Shown here piece after piece: positions 58,113 to 64,000 of a stretch of DNA of 64,000 nucleotides. The DNA is taken from positions 62,001 to 126,000 of the forward strand of contig JANFNE010000052.1 in assembly GCA_024867545.1 (NCBI GenBank), read 5' to 3'. A model generated the notes under the pieces. It was not told the DNA's origin. It was given only the letters and a program-made list of their open reading frames with translations, and did no database searches. The stretch is from Phytopythium helicoides. Its lineage: Eukaryota; Oomycota; Peronosporomycetes; Pythiales; Pythiaceae. The translations under genes were made by a program, and so were the position numbers. The number at the start of each line of letters is the position of its first letter. Within the stretch, counting starts at the first letter, position 1.

Positions 58113-61100
58113 GCCGCGGGCGGACTCACTGGCGAGCCCAAAATTCCAGCCACGGGGCGTGGGTCCAGTCTACGGTACAGCGAGAAGCTCAGCCGCCTTC
58201 AAGGCGCTGCAATGCAGGACTCGGCGATGGGCTCCGCCTTCTCCGCGCTTTTGTTCCGAGTTTGTCGCACCTGCATGGAAGGCCACGAGAGAATCAAAGA
58301 AGCGCGGGGAAGATTAGAACGGGCGGGGTGAGTCACTCATGGCTAGATGGATGGGGACGCACCTGATTTCCAAGGCCGAGCTGACCTCGTCGTGCACGAA
58401 CAGGTCGGGCGAGTCCCACGTTCCGCCCTCGCCTCGCCTCGCCGCGCGCAAAGATCGCACCCCTTGGAAGTGCTGGCTACGCGACTTGACTGACCGAGTC
58501 GTTGACCGCGTTGAGGTCTCGAGTGTTCAAGTTTCGAATTCCGATGCCGACGGAGCCGCTCGGCGGTGGTGCTCGCCTGCCTGCCTGCCTTGGTGAACGC
58601 TCGAGTTCCTGCGCGTGGACTGTTTTCAGGCGAGAAAAATTGGGCTGCTAGGCTTGTGGCAAAGGGGTTTTGCGATCCCGAGGAGCCGCTCGCACACCGG
58701 TGGAGCGAGTTGCTCGGCGAGAAACGGGTCGACAGCGGCGGAGGAAGAGCCCGACGCGGCTTCGGGGCGGAGGGAGAGCTTGCCGAGAACTCAGATGGAG
58801 CGCGCGGCTGCGGCACACGAGAACCGACGCTGCATACTGGATCACTGCCCCCGAGCCGCGCAGATGCTGCTGCAATATGGCAGCAGGCCGGCCTGATCTC
58901 GGGATGGAAGCGGTGAGAACGATGCGCGATGAAGCATTGGTGGTGGCTGCAGTCGACCAGCAGAAGCGGGCCTGGCTGACCCACCAGCTGCACCATGCCG
59001 GGGGAGCGCGACGGAGTGGATGGGGGCACATCTCGGTCTCACCTAGACTTTAGGGACCTATCCTAGGGTATTAGACCTATTTGAAAGCTATAACAACACA
59101 TGTATAGCAGGCATATACCTTTGAAAGAGGCTGATATGCCTATCTGCATCATGAGGAGGGTAGTCATCGCCGAATACATGTCCGACACATGGAGCTCCCG
59201 AAATTGTCAAGAAATTCGCGCTGCTGAACAGTGCCGGCAGATGGAGAAGCCTGCTGGTAGCAGCGCTGGATTGACGGAGAGCGCCGCAGCTGACAAACAC
59301 AGACCCCCAAAAGCAGCAACCCTTTTCTATCGGCTTCGTCAACCACGTTTGCTGTCAGATCACGCTAGGGAACGGCGAAACTGCGGCTGCGCCATTAGCA
59401 GACGGAGGTTGGCGCGTGGCGCGTCACGTTGGCGTTCGTCTGCGTGACGCACGTTAGCTGTCTATTATACGCGCTAGGAAGTGTACTGTCCAAGACGGCT
59501 GCGCTTGCAAACGCGCATTCTCTATGGCAAAACGCGACAGACATGGAGCTGGTCACTCACTGCCCGTCCAACGTGGCGAGATCACTCTGTTAAACCAGCC
59601 CCGCGCATGCTTGTGTGTGTGTGCGCGCGTGTGTGTTGTTCGCTCCTCTCCATATTCCGACATGACACGAGGAGGCACCGAGATGTATGTATGTTCAATC
59701 GCAAAGGTGCTGTGTAATGGAATCCTCAACTCGGGATCCATTTGCGCAATGGACGGTGACGTGGCGGTTGCTGGCGCTGAAATTGGCTCGCCATTCGCTA
59801 TGCCTTCTGAAGCGATCACACTCCGCATTGGATAACGCTCCCCACCTCGAGTGTCGAGAAGGGTGAGCACAGAGCGAGCCAGCGCTTGGCTCGAACTGTC
59901 AAATGACGAGAAGCTCTGCAACCCGACGCTGATACGTTCGGCGATTCGCTTGGGGATTCGTTCATGACGGGCACAGCGTCGTCACGGTGGAAGCCAAACT
60001 CAGCTTCATCTCATCGAGGCTGATCTGTGCAGCGCGAGTTTGCTCCCAAGCCAGCGCGACTCCACGCATCTTGCCGGTCAGACACGGAGGAATCACCGCA
60101 ACTCATGCTTTTTGCGCTGGATAAATTGATGATACGAATCCGCCACGAGAACGAGTGGGCAAGTCAGTTTCCAGAAACGAGCGGCTAGCAGTCCATGGAG
60201 TTGGCCCACTCAGCGAGCCCTGCGGATCCTCGATCCGTGACAGCAGCCCGAGGCCGCACGCGAGTAGCCAACTCATCCGGGTGACCGCAGTCGACGAGGG
60301 CACGACTGCAGACTGCTCGCTCTGGCGTGGTGGACCCTATGAACGCCATCCGCTCACCACTCGACCGGGATGACCGAGGCACGCAGCCGCCAGCACCATC
60401 TGCGGGTGTACCTTGATTGGTGACCGTCATCCATCCGCCCTGCTGGCTGAGAGGTTGAGTTGGACTCGGCTGCTGACTGACGAGGGGGGGGAGCCAGCGG
60501 TCGGTTGCATCGCGACGGTCTCACTTACTTTTTGGCTATTTCGACGTTTTTAATTTGACTTGCGAAAGGGATTTGCAACGGAATCCCATCTCACTCCTGT
60601 AAAGTATGGACGGCAAGTACCGTAGATTGGGGCATAAAAGTACCGTCCGCGAAGTCAACGTGGCGCTAGACTTGCGCCGAGTATGGTGTACAGTAGCGTA
60701 GCCCGTTTAGCGCACATTGCAGTCAGCCTCAACTAGCACGCAGTCCAGCGTCATCGGTTCAGCGGGGCACAAACAACCCCGCGATTCTTCCCCTGGCGCA
60801 CGATGCAGATGTGTGATTACCTCCCGGCCTCTGACCACAACCACACCGGATGGCGGACATTTACAGTGCGTGACGGCGGCAGCTCTGCACTGTGCGTTCA
60901 CTGCAATTATCCCGCCTGCGTGTCCAGCCCTCCCAGTGTCGACGCCAGCACGCACATGGGTGGAGAGGTGGATGGAAGCTGGCCGATGCGAGCAATAGAT
61001 AGGACACATCCGATGTGGAAAGCGGGCATGTAGAAGCCAGCGCTGGATGTGCGTCAATGCGTACAACGTCAACCACACCACCACACCGAAAGCTTTTTTT

Positions 61101-62055
61101 GTGAAGAAATGATTTTTGCAAAAAAATCGCTTTCGTGAGGATTTGAAAACACGTTGGATAAAGTATGTCATACGATGCTACTGTGCGTGCACGACGAGCT
61201 ATCATACAGTAGAATCTTAGCAATCGCAGGGCAGTAATGCAGGTACCACCATGGGAGGTGTCCAGTTCAGACTTTTTGCAGCGCAGCACACCGAGCAGCG
61301 AAAAATCTCCTGGGGAGGTACGCCGTGCATTGCCACACAGTACATGTGCGTGTACATATATCGCTTAGTCTTGCGGAGAGCTCCAACAGGCAGGACACAT
61401 CGGTCGCTGCCAGACTTTCCTCAAAGCATGCATGGCGCAGAAAAGTAGTATGTATTCGGTTGCGACCGAAACAGAACTGCTTGATTCACGTCTTTTTTGG
61501 GACACATCGGTCGTTGGCATGCAGCAGTGCAATCAGCAGCAGCACGAGTGGGTTCCTCGTCGGCTGTCGCCGAGCTCAGGTGCCTCTCGGGGTCGACAGA
61601 CGGGCGAATGCGCCACACCGACATGGCCCTTCGAATGATTCCTGTTGACTCGGCCACAGCTGACTGGTCAAGCCAAGCGATCCAGTCGTTTTTTTGCGGT
61701 TGGTTTTAGACAATGATGATTCCGGCAGTGTCATAATGTTCACGTACCGTACGCCACGCTACCGTAGGGATGTGATACAGTAGAATCGCGCAGCGCCGGG
61801 GCGACGCACTTGCGTCCCACTGTCTCGCCCGCGAGGAGCTCAACCGGTCGCCCCGTTGCGCCACGCTGCGCTGGACTCGCCTCCGGGGCCCACTGGCGTG
61901 GGCCGCCCAGTCTCCTCATGCGGCCGGCGGGTCATTCATTCCCCAATCTCCCGCTCCGTGGACAGATTCCTTCCCCCAACGCTTTGCAGTCTCTCCTTCC
62001 GGGCGGGGCGGGCATTCGTATACCTCTCAGCCTCCTCCAGCAGCTCCCGACCGCT
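58113..62055. other. Long intergenic region between divergent zinc-knuckle genes, rich in TACNGTA
   Basis: About 3.9 kb without a supportable gene; open frames are short or Arg/Ala/Ser low-complexity and overlap on both strands. TACNGTA occurs at 58171, 60618, 60689, 61205, 61745, 61760 and 61776. ATACAGTAGAATC is repeated exactly at 61204 and 61775. A GT/GC dinucleotide run lies at 59612-59637. Confidence 0.5.
59612..59637 (+). repeat. GT/GC dinucleotide microsatellite
   Basis: Alternating (TG)n with an internal GCGCGC interruption in intergenic DNA. Confidence 0.8.
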
Positions 62056-62944
62056 ATGTTCGACCCGCACGCGTCGCCTGAATCGCCCGTGGACTCGGCC
62101 ATGTTCCCCAACTGGGGCTCCTCGGCCTCGGTCGCACCCATGGCCCGCAAGATGGACGCCTTCAAGCTCGAATGCCAGGACGGCGGCTGCGAGATCGAGC
62201 CCTTTTGCCTACGCGCCGGCGGCGGCCGCCAAGGACGGCCGTGCCCAGCTCGCTCAGCTCGGTCTTCGGCGACCAGGACCTGGTCGACGCCATCATGGGC
62301 AGCCTCGACCTCGACGGATCCTCATCATCATCATCCTTTCGGCGGTGGCCGCGGCTCCGGCGACGCCCATGCAGTCGCTCCTCGCCTGGACTCCCATGGC
62401 CCAGCAGCCCAAGTTTGACGGTGGGTTCATGTCCATCCTTCGCAGCGTGACGGCCGAGCTGGGCTGCGACAAGGTGTCGGCGACGACCGCGCCGACCTCG
62501 ACGATCGCCATGCCCGTGACGCGCAAGCCCGGAACGTTCCTCAACAAGGACGGCCGGTGGATCAAGGGCAAGCCGTGCCGCATGGACAACTGCGATAAGC
62601 GCGCGCAGTCGAACGGGCTGTGCAAGGGCCACGGCGGTGGCGCGCGTTGCAGCTTTGAAGGCTGCGCCAAGTCGTCTCAGGGCGGCGGTCTGTGCCGCGC
62701 GCACGGCGGCGGCAAGCGCTGCATGCACGAGGGTTGCGAGAAGGGCACGCAGCGCAACGGGTTCTGCTACCTGCACGGCGGCGTGCGGCCGTGCAGCGTC
62801 GAGGGCTGCGACAAGAAGGACCGCGGCAATGGCAAGTGCTTCTCGCATGGCGGCGGCCGCAAGTGCCAGGCGCCGCTGTGCGTGACGACGATCCGGCGCG
62901 GCGTGTTCTGCGAGCAGCACAGCGGCAAGCAGCAGCGCAAGTAA
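62056..62944 (+). CDS. WRKY19-like HGGG zinc-knuckle protein 2 (three frame breaks)
   Basis: A paralogue of the gene at 56260-58112 in divergent orientation. The ATG at 62056 starts FDPHASPESPVDSAMF; an in-frame upstream ATG at 61918 is less likely. The last ~125 residues (62572-62941) carry five Cys/His units in the same order: AQSNGL, SSQGGG, TQRNGF, DRGNGK and RRGV, each ending in HGG except the last (EQHSG). The N-terminal half includes FGDQDLVDAIMGSLDLDG followed by a Ser run and AQQPKFDGGFMSIL. Frame breaks: one extra T near 62206, one extra G near 62242 and one missing base near 62340, each joining sensible sequence. A transcriptional regulator is likely by family; target and DNA binding are not shown. 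Confidence 0.75.
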
Positions 62945-64000
62945 ATCGGTCGGTCGAGCTTGCATGACGAGAAGGAGAGCAATCCACGTGAGAGAGAATC
63001 TAGAGCTTGTGCGTTCGTGTGGCGTGCAGCGAGCAGTGCAGTAGCAGCGATAGGAAAGAGCAAAACCATTAACATATCTATAGGAACGAGCAGCGAATAC
63101 AGCCACCAAGCACGCCGATGAAGCGCGCATTTGCATAGCAACTCACTCGTAGCAACTCTGCGTCCGCATGAGCACGAAGGTGTCGTCATCGAACACCACA
63201 GCGCCGCATGAGCAGCGCGTAGCCATTAGCTCACGCGACGGCCTCGTGGCGACATGCGCGCTTTCGACGGTTTCGCCGCCGCCGCCGCACAGTACAGGTT
63301 GCCGCGTACTGCACTTTCCAAGGACAGGCGCGCACCAAGTGAACGCTCACCCGGGGCACGGCTGCATGCGCCGGCGAATCCAGCAAGAGATGCCACTGCG
63401 GTCGCCGACTGTGGCACGCGAGGCTGGCAATCGCGATCCTGAGATCAGGAGGCACCTGCGCCGCGCGCGCGAGCGCCACAGTGGAAGAGCTGGAATCACG
63501 CTTTGCTGAAAGAACGAGCCTCCTGGTTTCTACGGTACAACGTGTAAACAGCGTGGCGATTGCATAGCCAAAGCATCCCCGCGCCGCAATCGACGCGGTT
63601 CAGCGCGGGTTTGTACCGTAGGATGTCAGCTTCTGCTTGCCGTCGGTCGATCGATTGGACAAAGCGCGGCGGAGGCGGCACAGCACGGCATGGCATGGCC
63701 CCGCTCTTGAAAATGATCCAGCGCGTGGCGTTGCTATCAGCTCGTAGTGATCGATGCGCCTTGATGGGCACCGCGACGACGGCGCGGGCAGCACCGCGTC
63801 GACGGTCGGCTCGTAGGTGGCTCCGCTAGATCAGCGCCCAGCGATTTGCTGGCTGTACAGTAGAAGGAAGTCGTTGACGTTGAACACGGTACCGGGGATG
63901 GACGGAAATCTACAGTACACAACAAAAGTGGCCAGTCAACGTTATGTGGCCAAAGTGACGTTTGGATGCCTGTCCGCGCAAAAAACGTACCGTAGTTTAC
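62945..64000. other. 3' flank, no gene supported
   Basis: No convincing coding region to the window edge. TACNGTA palindromes occur at 63531, 63614, 63856, 63911 and 63988. Short frames here overlap on both strands and show no domain. Confidence 0.45.

Noticed and set aside
58343..59029. A 228-residue minus-strand frame in the zinc-knuckle gap.
   Set aside because: Ser/Pro/Arg/Ala low-complexity, overlapped by equally long frames on both strands, with no domain; composition alone explains it.
33300..64000. CRISPR arrays, rRNA or mobile-element transposase genes other than Fanzor.
   Set aside because: No regularly spaced direct repeats of CRISPR type, no rRNA-like sequence and no transposase or reverse transcriptase motifs were seen on reading both strands.

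Overview
The window looks like nuclear DNA of a stramenopile, most likely an oomycete (Phytophthora/Pythium-like). It is gene-dense, has very short introns (52-75 nt where they can be resolved), and carries gene families typical of that group: WRKY19-like HGGG zinc-knuckle proteins, membrane-bound ankyrin proteins and a Fanzor nuclease. No prokaryotic signals, rRNA, tRNA or CRISPR array were seen. The identification is inference from gene content, not a database match.

Region 1 (1-33,275, +) is one enormous repeat gene. It is open at the left edge and ends with TAA at 33,275. It encodes more than 11,000 residues of Gly/Ser-rich rungs of about 15 residues. The rungs are grouped in 8-rung modules of about 121 residues, the modules in 2.53-kb blocks, and the blocks in a 5,064-bp dimer. 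A giant secreted or surface beta-solenoid is the likely product. Six frame changes interrupt it, each a net +1.

Region 2 (33.3-42.4 kb) holds single-copy genes: a phytochelatin synthase with an Arg-rich presequence (-), a polytopic membrane protein (+), a TPR protein (-), a METTL21-type methyltransferase (+) and a low-complexity conserved-looking protein (+). Region 3 (42.9-45.8 kb, -) has a small secreted leucine-rich-repeat protein split by four introns, then a Fanzor (eukaryotic TnpB-like RNA-guided nuclease) gene with one frameshift. Region 4 (46.1-55.6 kb, -) is a tandem pair of large proteins with the order four membrane helices, about ten ankyrin repeats, TIR, TIR. The first TIR keeps the NADase-type glutamate and the second has Gln there. 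Region 5 (56.2-64 kb) has two divergently oriented WRKY19-like zinc-knuckle genes about 3.9 kb apart, with a striking excess of the palindrome TACNGTA in the non-coding DNA around them.

Most genes contain one to three single-base frame breaks (both +1 and -1). This suggests an indel-prone consensus sequence rather than wholesale pseudogenisation. Coordinates of broken genes are therefore given as the full extent, with the break points in the text. Several apparent start codons at frame edges are TTG or GTG; I moved those starts to real ATGs where one exists.
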